This document shows positions 9,458 through 16,838 of a stretch of DNA of 60,255 bases, in pieces. The notes under the pieces were generated by a model that saw only the letters and a program-made list of their open reading frames with translations, was not told the origin of the DNA and did not search any database. The DNA lies in NCBI GenBank assembly GCA_903845155.1, contig CAIMWN010000047.1:1-60255 (forward strand). The letters run 5' to 3'. Position numbers and translations under genes: made by a program. The stretch is from Oligoflexia bacterium (lineage in GTDB: Bacteria > Bdellovibrionota > UBA1018 > CAIMNF01). Numbering within the stretch: the stretch's first letter is position 1; every line of letters begins with the position of its first letter.

Positions 9458-11169
9458 AGTTTAAAGTATAGATTAAGTCGGCCGAAAGGTGAAACTTCAT
9501 ATGTAGTTTTCTCAAGGCCAACATCTTTAAATACTGGAATATCGATATCAAGGACTGTGGAGCCTTCCACCTTTGCTGCAAGCTTGAGAATGGTATTTGC
9601 AATTTTCTTTTTGAAGAGCTTGATGGTTCGGGTTCCCATGTCGTATTCGGGAATTCCATCCATGATCTCATCTATATCAGAAAGAATCTTGCCCACTTCA
9701 ATCACTAAGAAGGGCGTGCCTTCTTTGATCACAAATTTCATTGACGTGCTCATTCGTAATGGAAAGCGAAGTGGGTGATCTTCGTTGACGAGTATGCGTT
9801 GCATCTTGCCGTCACCGAAGTAAAGAAGGTCGATAAAGAACTCTGGATTTTGAGTTTTTTGATTGAAGATTACAAATGCACCCTTGGGTCCTAATGCCAA
9901 ATGTTCATCTTTAAGCTTCTCGTCCCATAGTTTCGTTTGAGTGGTGGTTTTTAAAATCCGATTAACGTATTCCTCAGAAACACTACATGCTACATCAGCG
10001 TTCCCACGAGCGAGTGTTTCCGTCACTTCATCATGGGCCTTTTGCATTTCTTCATCCGTTCGATTGCGAACGGGTGGCGCATCTGGTTCATGTAACATGC
10101 ATTGGTCTTGATACTGTTTAAATGTATCCAATGTACAGAGGTCGCCCTGAATGCCAAGCGCGAGCTGTTGTTTTTGGGGTTGAGCAAACGAAACGGTATT
10201 GTAACGGGTGTAAATGGCTGCGGTGGCAGCAGTCACGGTGCTTTGTAAGTTACTCGCGAAAACCGTTTTTAAAATCTTAGGCCCAATGGTCTTTTTAAGT
10301 GAATTTGCCAAAAGCGTAAAAATACCGGTCATAATCGTGGGCATTTTCTGCTGAATGAGCGGCTTAAATGTATCTAAATCTACCGTGCGAGAGAGGTGAT
10401 TCAATTTCACCGTAATCGGATTAACTTTGATGTTATTGGCGCCGAAAGGTTCGTTTTTTACTCCTGCAAGAATAGGTACGACTTTAAGTGCATTTTTAAC
10501 GTAATCGGGAATTTCATCGAAATTGTAACCCTTTAAAATGAAGCTCAACGCTTTGTTTCGAATAGTTTCAAATTCCACGTTAAACTTAAGAGGGGCATGA
10601 CTTTCAGGAATATTGACGGATGCGGTGTCTACACTTGCTGTGAAATAAGACTCTAAAACCTTTGTTTTTGGATTCGGAATCATAAAATCAACGGCGATAC
10701 CTTGAGGAAGCTTGATCGCAAGACCGCTGATGATGGCATTTACTTTAAGGGTGAGGTTGGGGTCCATCACATTCAATGCGAGTGGCGTCGCATGGAGTGA
10801 CGTAATTTTATAATAAAGGCTAGGAATTCGAATGCGAATGGCGGCCTTGGTAAGGTTGACATTGAAAATGGATGAAAGCGCATCGCGGTATTTTATAAAA
10901 TTAGGGTCTTGTGAAAGTTCATCCAATTCAAATACTGGAATGGGTTCGATTGGAACTTCACCCTGAAGTCGATCGTCAATCTTGGTGTTGCTTAGAATGG
11001 TTCTGGTCTTGTCGATTAACCATGAAGTGCTCCCTTGCTCGAGCCGCGCTTGCAAAAACATGTCCTCGTTGAGGGGGTTGGGAGTGGGGGTTGGAGTTGC
11101 TGTTTGGGCGAATGAAAGATTTGTTTGGAGGAGTAGCAAGCTACAGAGTCCGAGGGAGATGGATTTCAT
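9454..11169 (-). CDS. secreted protein of unknown function, possible lipid-binding (BPI/TULIP-like) fold
   Basis: 571 aa with a clear Sec signal peptide ending near SFAQ, then a short Thr/Pro linker (ATPTPTPNP). The rest is soluble, rich in alternating beta strands, with two long similar halves separated around residues 270-330 by a helical stretch. Repeated LxLxVN...I..L..KLP pairs and the companion gene upstream have the same general build, so the two may be distant paralogues. The length and two-barrel appearance recall BPI/LBP-type TULIP lipid-binding proteins; that is an inference from pattern only. It overlaps both neighbours by 4 nt, showing translational coupling to the upstream secreted protein and the ChrA-type transporter. 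It is likely periplasmic or exported. I do not recognise a named family. Confidence 0.7.
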   Translation of the reverse strand: MKSISLGLCSLLLLQTNLSFAQTATPTPTPNPLNEDMFLQARLEQGSTSWLIDKTRTILSNTKIDDRLQGEVPIEPIPVFELDELSQDPNFIKYRDALSSIFNVNLTKAAIRIRIPSLYYKITSLHATPLALNVMDPNLTLKVNAIISGLAIKLPQGIAVDFMIPNPKTKVLESYFTASVDTASVNIPESHAPLKFNVEFETIRNKALSFILKGYNFDEIPDYVKNALKVVPILAGVKNEPFGANNIKVNPITVKLNHLSRTVDLDTFKPLIQQKMPTIMTGIFTLLANSLKKTIGPKILKTVFASNLQSTVTAATAAIYTRYNTVSFAQPQKQQLALGIQGDLCTLDTFKQYQDQCMLHEPDAPPVRNRTDEEMQKAHDEVTETLARGNADVACSVSEEYVNRILKTTTQTKLWDEKLKDEHLALGPKGAFVIFNQKTQNPEFFIDLLYFGDGKMQRILVNEDHPLRFPLRMSTSMKFVIKEGTPFLVIEVGKILSDIDEIMDGIPEYDMGTRTIKLFKKKIANTILKLAAKVEGSTVLDIDIPVFKDVGLEKTTYEVSPFGRLNLYFKL

Positions 11170-12914
11170 AATGCGTAGTCCTTCAGTTCAGCTGTAAACA
11201 GCAATCCGCGATTGGGAGTAATGAGTGCTTTTTTGGGATTGAGTTTGTAGCCTTTGATGTTGGTGATCGACGCAAGTGGGATTTTAATTTCCGTAGGAAT
11301 TTGTGGACTTAACTTCTCTTTGATCTTCGCGGCGACAGTTTTAAGAAACTTTGTCTTCACGAGCTTCGTCATATGATCGGTGTTGTCAGGGTAGTGATAA
11401 GTGTTTTGGATTATAGCAGTATCGGCAAATGGAATTTGAGTGTGAATGGTAAGGACCGGTAAGCCAGCCTCATTCATTTCGATATCACCAATTTTAGCGA
11501 CGATTTCAATAGGAAGCTTCACCCGTCCTGTTCCGTTAAAATATTCAATTGCTGAGCCAGCCTGTGCTCCGAACCAATCTGCCCATTCCTTAGGGCTACT
11601 CCCCAGGCGTACTGCTTTTCTAATATCAATGCTTAAATTCAAAACGACGACGAATGCATTGAGTTGAGGATTGAAATGAATGCGCACTCCATCTTCGCCT
11701 AAGTCTACTCCCCGGACGCTGAGGTCTTCTTTGTAGTATTTACGAAGGCGGGTTTGGAATTGTGGAGAATGAAAAAAGCTTTGCACCCACGACTCATATA
11801 CTAATGCACCCACGTCTTCCTTATCCGAAACAGGACGAAGGTCTTCAGTGGTCATGCTATTGGCAATGGGTGTTTTAGTGAGGCAACTCTCTTTAAAACA
11901 GACTTGGGCAGCGATTTCGGCGCTAAATAAACGCAAATTCTCCATGTATTGCAAGTATGAAAATTTCAATTCCATTTTGATGTCGCTAAATAATTTACGA
12001 AGTGGTGAGGTCGCGTCTTGTGACTCCAGGAGTTCATTAGAGTCAATGCTAAACTTGAAAGGGTCAACTTGGACCACTTTCTCTGATATTTTAGTAAATT
12101 CCTCTTGAACTACGACTTCAAGTTTCTTTTGAATAGTCTTGATAATGTTCGGTTCAATTTGCTTAAATTGCTCACGAATGCGTTGTTCGTCGGCATGGAT
12201 CCCATGCTCCCCAATCAGATCTAAGGTGAGAGGTTCTTTGCCAACGGTTAAGGGTCCAAGTTTAACAAATAATTCAGGGCCATTGTTTTTTGCGTTTAAG
12301 TTGGTTTTGAACTTAGTCGGGTACATTTTCGCGCCACTCTCGGTAAACTCGACTTCAAATTCTAAAGATACTTTAATGGGGTTTGAATCTTCGGTGAGTC
12401 CAATCAAAAGTGGTTTCGAGTCAATTTGAAAAGCTTGATCAAAAAGCCCTTGAGGAACGAGAATGCTCAATTGACGGCTTTTAGCTTTTAGTTCAGTAAT
12501 TTTCCATTGAACTTTTACTGCAAAACGGTTGGCATGTATGGGGGTTACGGTAAGAGCCAGGTTAGATGCGGGTAGAGTGAAGTCGGCCTCAATTGGAGCA
12601 ATTTCAATTTCAATGCTCTTCTTAATTCCTAAGGTTTCTAAGATGCTTGCAAACTCACCCTGGGGTTCTGGAATTGGAATTGTTTGACTTACTTTTTGCA
12701 CGCTTAAAAATAGAGCATCTCCGTTAGAATCGCCTTTCATTGCCGTTGCAATGGCTTGTCTGATAGTTTTTTCTATTGCCTCAGGCCTCACGATGGAATT
12801 GGCGATGATAATCGGGGGGGCGAGCAGGGCTTGTGCCGAGCTCGGAAAGCACGCTGATCCCAGGAATGTGGCGAGCAGAAGTGCTAGCAATGAAGGTTTA
12901 GGTGTTTTTATCAT
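11166..12914 (-). CDS. secreted protein of unknown function, partner of the downstream secreted protein
   Basis: About 582 aa with a signal peptide: MIKTPKPS, a Leu/Ala-rich core, and a likely cleavage after SSAQA. A Cys in GSAC is a poor lipobox because Leu is at -4. The mature part is beta-rich with two halves, each having long amphipathic strands and an IRQAI or LKTVAAKIKEKL helix, and a VCFKESC disulphide-like pair near residue 350. The general look resembles tubular lipid-binding (TULIP) proteins, but this is an inference. Start choice: ATG 12914 places a basic n-region directly before the hydrophobic core. ATG 12944 and TTG 12953 would add an acidic extension (GNESEK), which is less likely. 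This is the first gene of the minus-strand operon leading to chrA. Confidence 0.68.
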   Translation of the reverse strand: MIKTPKPSLLALLLATFLGSACFPSSAQALLAPPIIIANSIVRPEAIEKTIRQAIATAMKGDSNGDALFLSVQKVSQTIPIPEPQGEFASILETLGIKKSIEIEIAPIEADFTLPASNLALTVTPIHANRFAVKVQWKITELKAKSRQLSILVPQGLFDQAFQIDSKPLLIGLTEDSNPIKVSLEFEVEFTESGAKMYPTKFKTNLNAKNNGPELFVKLGPLTVGKEPLTLDLIGEHGIHADEQRIREQFKQIEPNIIKTIQKKLEVVVQEEFTKISEKVVQVDPFKFSIDSNELLESQDATSPLRKLFSDIKMELKFSYLQYMENLRLFSAEIAAQVCFKESCLTKTPIANSMTTEDLRPVSDKEDVGALVYESWVQSFFHSPQFQTRLRKYYKEDLSVRGVDLGEDGVRIHFNPQLNAFVVVLNLSIDIRKAVRLGSSPKEWADWFGAQAGSAIEYFNGTGRVKLPIEIVAKIGDIEMNEAGLPVLTIHTQIPFADTAIIQNTYHYPDNTDHMTKLVKTKFLKTVAAKIKEKLSPQIPTEIKIPLASITNIKGYKLNPKKALITPNRGLLFTAELKDYAL

Positions 12915-13089
12915 ATGAACAGGTTTCTCGCTCTCGTTGCCCATCTTTAACAAGGCGCATCTATTTTGTAAACAGATTTAGTTGAATCAATACACAAAGT
13001 CTGTATAAGATTTTTACACATGCGTTATGTATTGTCGGTATTTTGGTCAGGTACTATATTAACTCACTAAAATGACTCACTTTTCTGCG

Positions 13090-13106
13090 TTGGCACACCT
13101 TCTGCT
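13090..13106 (+). promoter_or_regulatory. sigma-54 (-24/-12) promoter
   Basis: The sequence TTGGCACACCTTCTGCT has the invariant GG (13092-13093) and GC (13104-13105) separated by exactly 10 nt, with TTGGCAC matching the -24 consensus fully. The predicted start of transcription is near 13117, about 22 nt before the ATG of the next gene. An AGAGAG ribosome site sits between them. Confidence 0.75.
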
Positions 13107-13138
13107 TATCCTTAAGGTAGAGAGAAAGAGAGAATATT

Positions 13139-14494
13139 ATGTGGTCTGAGCAAAATGGCATCCTTGCCACCGCAAAAAAGTTTTTATATCAATCCTGCTT
13201 TTGTTTGGGTGTGATCACTGCAACGTATGGCGTGTTTTCTCAGGTCCACCAATGGCTTTCGCCTGCGCTACCTCAATCTGGTAATCGCAACCTCATTCAA
13301 GATAAAGTTCAAGCCCTGGTCTCTGATGGATCAAGTATTGGCGATGATTTGGTTCAAAAAAGTGCTTCCCCTGTTTTCGTGGTTCGTAATCAGCCTTTGA
13401 AAATGACTCCCGTAGTGAATCTGCAAGCACTCCTTCCAGTGATCGCACCAGCGGATGCGGGCCCACTGGTCATGGCTTCTCCGAGCGCTACTCCCGGTGA
13501 AGCAGGTGGAGCGGTAGCGGCTGCCGATGCAAGTGCTTCTCCGACCCCTGCTGATGGTGCACAAGCAAGTGAAAATTCAGAGTCAGTTCCTTTGGTGACG
13601 ATGCAGCCCTATCCTATTCTAGGAAACTATCAAAACTATGGTGGTCCAGTTCCGGCGTCAGTTGGTTACAATGTACAGCAAGCAGTAGGAAGTAATGATG
13701 GAACCGCTACTGCAAGTGCCAACCCAGCAATCGCTAATGATCCCGGAATGATGGGTGGAAATTTGGATCCAAGCGCATCCGATTCAGGAACGAACAGTGG
13801 TTATGTTGGATCTTATGGCTCAAATTTAAGTAATAATGGATCAACAGGTTCAACATTAAGTTCACAAGATCTCACCACTATTCTTGGTACTCAATTACAA
13901 GGTTTGCAGTTCAATGCAGTAGTAAATAGCCAGCCAGTATCTACGATCAGTGGACTTGCTTCAACATGGGGAAGCACTTCATCTCCTCAGTCTCAAAGTA
14001 ATCTTGTTTTTTATGGTAATCGTTGGAGCGTTAAAGAAGGATTAGATTCGGCAGTCAGCTTTTCTACTCGGTCAGCAACGAGCGGCGCTCATGTAGCCTT
14101 TCTAATCACTCTTCAGGTTCAAGATCTGAGTGGGCATGATAGTCCAGCAGTCATCAGTTCGACTGCATCGTCTGTAGAAAGTCAGCAGCAAATCATTGGC
14201 GCGAAGAGCAGCAAAGTTTACACCTTCACACTTCCTGACACTACTGGTACCTATCCCATGAAGAATTTACAGGTAAGGTTGGTTTATCAAACAGGTCCTC
14301 AGGGCGCGATGGCGCTGGTCGCTTCCGAATCCCGATTCACTTTTACTCGAAGCAATATCTCAGGAAACCTGCAAATGACGAACAAGCCTTGGATGCCAGG
14401 CACTGCTGCTACACCTGCTGCAAGTATTCAGAATGGTGATGCATATTATTTTCCAAACGAATTGCCATACTCAGTCAACCTCTCATCAATTTAG
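13139..14494 (+). CDS. membrane-anchored or secreted Ser/Ala/Pro-rich protein of unknown function
   Basis: 451 aa. Residues ~15-37 form one hydrophobic segment (signal anchor or uncleaved signal peptide). Residues ~100-260 are low-complexity linker rich in Ala, Ser, Pro, Gly and Asn, with SATPG, SPTPADG and SNNGSTGST stretches. The C-terminal ~180 residues look like a folded beta-rich domain: LVFYGNRWSVKEGLD, VAFLITLQVQDLSGHDSPAV, VYTFTLPDTTGTYPMKNLQVRLVY. I recognise no catalytic motif. A surface or appendage-associated structural role is possible. The gene is monocistronic as far as visible and has a near-perfect sigma-54 promoter at 13090-13106, so expression probably depends on an NtrC-type activator not present in this window. 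Confidence 0.8.
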   Translation: MWSEQNGILATAKKFLYQSCFCLGVITATYGVFSQVHQWLSPALPQSGNRNLIQDKVQALVSDGSSIGDDLVQKSASPVFVVRNQPLKMTPVVNLQALLPVIAPADAGPLVMASPSATPGEAGGAVAAADASASPTPADGAQASENSESVPLVTMQPYPILGNYQNYGGPVPASVGYNVQQAVGSNDGTATASANPAIANDPGMMGGNLDPSASDSGTNSGYVGSYGSNLSNNGSTGSTLSSQDLTTILGTQLQGLQFNAVVNSQPVSTISGLASTWGSTSSPQSQSNLVFYGNRWSVKEGLDSAVSFSTRSATSGAHVAFLITLQVQDLSGHDSPAVISSTASSVESQQQIIGAKSSKVYTFTLPDTTGTYPMKNLQVRLVYQTGPQGAMALVASESRFTFTRSNISGNLQMTNKPWMPGTAATPAASIQNGDAYYFPNELPYSVNLSSI

Positions 14495-14605
14495 TAATTC
14501 CGGGGCATTTAATCTCGTTCTATTCACTCAACGAAGTAGATATTCCACGTCTCGAAAGTATTTTCTTCCTAGGCCGTTCGACGTCATGTCTTGTTAAATT
14601 TATCG

Positions 14606-14621
14606 TGGCATAGGTCTTGCT
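14606..14621 (+). promoter_or_regulatory. sigma-54-like (-24/-12) promoter
   Basis: TGGCATAGGTCTTGCT has GG (14607-14608) and GC (14619-14620) spaced by 10 nt and matches TGGCA and TTGC blocks. The predicted start near 14631 falls only a few bases before ATG 14636, so the transcript would have almost no leader. A chance match is possible. Confidence 0.5.
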
Positions 14622-14635
14622 CTTTTAACGAGGTG

Positions 14636-16120
14636 ATGAAGAATTTTGGCGCATCGTATACAGCAGTAGTGAGTGACATTCATCTTACCGATCAGGAATC
14701 GCCTCGTCCTGGTAATCCATTGTGGAAAAAATTTAAGAATCGGGAATTTTTCATTGATGAGTCCTTCAGTAATTTCTTAGTTTACCTTCAGAACCTTACT
14801 CGAGATCCCATTGAACTGGTGATGAATGGGGATGTGTTTGACTTTGATTCGGTGATGGCTTTACCCGATCGTCCGCTTTTTCCTGTGAGTTGGCTTGAAG
14901 CGAGGAGGGGGCTCAATCCCGAGGAAAACAAATCCCATTACAAAATCAGAACTATTTTTGAAACCCATAGAGTATGGGCGAATGCGATGAAGAGATTTGT
15001 CGCCAATGGTCATCGCGTCGTCTTCATTATTGGAAACCACGATATTGAGTTACATTGGCCCAAAGTTCAAAATGAAATTAAAGAACAACTAGGAGATACG
15101 GATCAAGCAAGTGCCATTACTTTTGCAGAATGGTTTTACATCAGTAACGGAGACACCTTAATTGAACATGGAAATCAATATGATCCTTATAGCCTTTGCA
15201 TGAATCCGATCAGTCCTTTTATAAAGAAACATCAACATTTGACATTGCGAATACCATTCGGAAATCTTGCGGGAAAATATTTAGTGAATGGTATGGGTCT
15301 CATGAACCCGCACAGCGAGAATAGCTATATCAAGGGATCGGTGAAGGAGTACCTCGTTTTTTTCTATGAATACACACTGAAAGCGCAACCGCTCATTTTA
15401 TGGACGTGGTTTTGGGGATCGTTCGTTACTCTTTGGGTTACGGTTACTGAGGGTTTGCGCCCATCGGTGAGTGATCCCCTCATGATTGGCCAACGAATAA
15501 AAGTGATTGCTGAAAAGGCGAATGCGAGTGAGGGTGAGGTCATTGCGCTTCGGGAGTTGCACGCTCATTCTGCCTGCTTTAATCCGGTACAGCTTTTAAA
15601 AGAGCTTTGGTTAGACCGCGTTCTACTGTTTATTTTGGTGGTTTTTGTCAGTCTCCAGGTTTTTTTGTTTTTTAATGTTTTTACTGCACTATCCGCATGG
15701 TTTTTTGTCACTCCCTTTGTGGTCTTATTCCCGGCTTTCATTTTTTACGCGCGGTCCATTCGCTCAGGTGTGCATGAATGTCAGGAAACAGCTTTTGAAA
15801 AAATTCCCATCGCTGCTAAAATCACCGATGTGAATCGAGTCATTCATGGACACACTCATGTTTCAAAACATTGTCATTTAGACGGGGTAGAATATCTCAA
15901 CACGGGAACGTGGTCCCCCGCGTTTTACGATGTGGAATGCACCAAGCCCTTTGGTAAAAAGTGTTTTGCGTGGATCCACCCCCAAAGTACAACCTCAGCG
16001 CGTATAGCCGAACTATTTGAATGGAAGGGGTACTCAGAATTAGTTCCTGACGAATTGAAATTTCACCAATGGATGGGAGAACAGAGTAGTTATGTTAATC
16101 AAAATACAGAACTTACATAA
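14636..16120 (+). CDS. membrane-associated calcineurin-like metallophosphoesterase
   Basis: 494 aa. The binuclear-metal phosphoesterase motifs are complete: SDIHL (DxH) near residue 13, MNGDVFDFD (GDxxD), IIGNHDIELHW (GNHD), an ISNGDTLIEHGNQYD loop and, after an insertion, VIHGHTHVSKH (GHTH) with YLNTGTW. Between the metal motifs lie hydrophobic segments (LILWTWFWGSFVTLWV, and a pair around LLFILVVFVSLQVFLFF ... WFFVTPFVVLFPAFIFY) that probably anchor the enzyme to the inner membrane. The arrangement recalls UDP-diacylglucosamine hydrolase-like LpxH relatives, but the substrate is unknown. I chose ATG 14636 over TTG 14591 because it starts just before the catalytic domain. The last 29 nt overlap the ABC ATPase gene, so the two are coupled and the enzyme may serve the same envelope-lipid pathway. 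Confidence 0.82.
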   Translation: MKNFGASYTAVVSDIHLTDQESPRPGNPLWKKFKNREFFIDESFSNFLVYLQNLTRDPIELVMNGDVFDFDSVMALPDRPLFPVSWLEARRGLNPEENKSHYKIRTIFETHRVWANAMKRFVANGHRVVFIIGNHDIELHWPKVQNEIKEQLGDTDQASAITFAEWFYISNGDTLIEHGNQYDPYSLCMNPISPFIKKHQHLTLRIPFGNLAGKYLVNGMGLMNPHSENSYIKGSVKEYLVFFYEYTLKAQPLILWTWFWGSFVTLWVTVTEGLRPSVSDPLMIGQRIKVIAEKANASEGEVIALRELHAHSACFNPVQLLKELWLDRVLLFILVVFVSLQVFLFFNVFTALSAWFFVTPFVVLFPAFIFYARSIRSGVHECQETAFEKIPIAAKITDVNRVIHGHTHVSKHCHLDGVEYLNTGTWSPAFYDVECTKPFGKKCFAWIHPQSTTSARIAELFEWKGYSELVPDELKFHQWMGEQSSYVNQNTELT

Positions 16121-16838
16121 AACGTATAGTAGTGGCGAGCAAGCAGTGGTGGCATTGAAGAACCTTTCACTTAACATTAATGCTGGTCAATTTGTATCCA
16201 TCATGGGGCCAAGTGGCTCTGGAAAGAGTACGCTTCTGCATCTCATGGGTGGTCTCGATCGCCCGTCATCCGGAAGGGTAATCTTAGATGATCAAGCCAT
16301 TGAAGGACTGAGTGATGATGATCTTTCAAAATTTCGGCGACGTAAATTGGGTTTTATCTTTCAGTTTTTCAATTTACTCCCCACGCTCACCGCGCTCGAG
16401 AACGTTGCACTGCCACGCTTATTGGATAAAGAGTCGATGAAGACCATTGAACCGAAAGCAAAGGAGCTTCTGAAGATGATGGGATTGGCGAAACGGCTCG
16501 ACCACAGACCCGCTCAGTTGTCCGGCGGAGAAATGCAGCGAGTAGCAATTGCAAGAGCCCTGGTGAGTAGCCCACTTTTAATTTTAGCGGATGAACCGAC
16601 CGGTAATTTAGACTCGAAAACGGGTGAAACGATTTTGAAACTTCTCGCCGATATGGTGCGAGAACATGGGCAAACAATCGTGATGGTGACGCATGATTTG
16701 AATGCTGCCTCCCACGGGAGTAGACTGATTCGTTTACGTGATGGTGTTCTCGAAAATGATAAGTCGGTGCCTGTAATGGTGCCGGTCCCTCCTTTTCCAG
16801 ACACGAAATTGAGGAACATGGGGAATATGGATGTATGA
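16092..16838 (+). CDS. ABC transporter ATP-binding protein, MacB/LolD class
   Basis: 248 aa ATPase of the MacB/LolD/FtsE clade. Walker A GPSGSGKST near residue 39, Q-loop IFQFFNLLPTLTALENV, signature LSGGEMQR, Walker B LLILADEPTGNLD and H-loop MVTHD are all intact. The FNLLPTLTA Q-loop is characteristic of ATPases that work with MacB-type permeases for lipoprotein, peptide or lipid export by mechanotransmission. It acts at the cytoplasmic face with the permease encoded immediately downstream (4-nt ATGA overlap) and is preceded by an overlapping metallophosphoesterase gene. Confidence 0.93.
   Translation: MLIKIQNLHKTYSSGEQAVVALKNLSLNINAGQFVSIMGPSGSGKSTLLHLMGGLDRPSSGRVILDDQAIEGLSDDDLSKFRRRKLGFIFQFFNLLPTLTALENVALPRLLDKESMKTIEPKAKELLKMMGLAKRLDHRPAQLSGGEMQRVAIARALVSSPLLILADEPTGNLDSKTGETILKLLADMVREHGQTIVMVTHDLNAASHGSRLIRLRDGVLENDKSVPVMVPVPPFPDTKLRNMGNMDV

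Noticed and set aside
11166-12953. Lipoprotein call for the first secreted protein of the chrA operon
   Set aside because: The GSAC sequence has Leu at -4 rather than -3, and a good type I cleavage site (SSAQA) follows.
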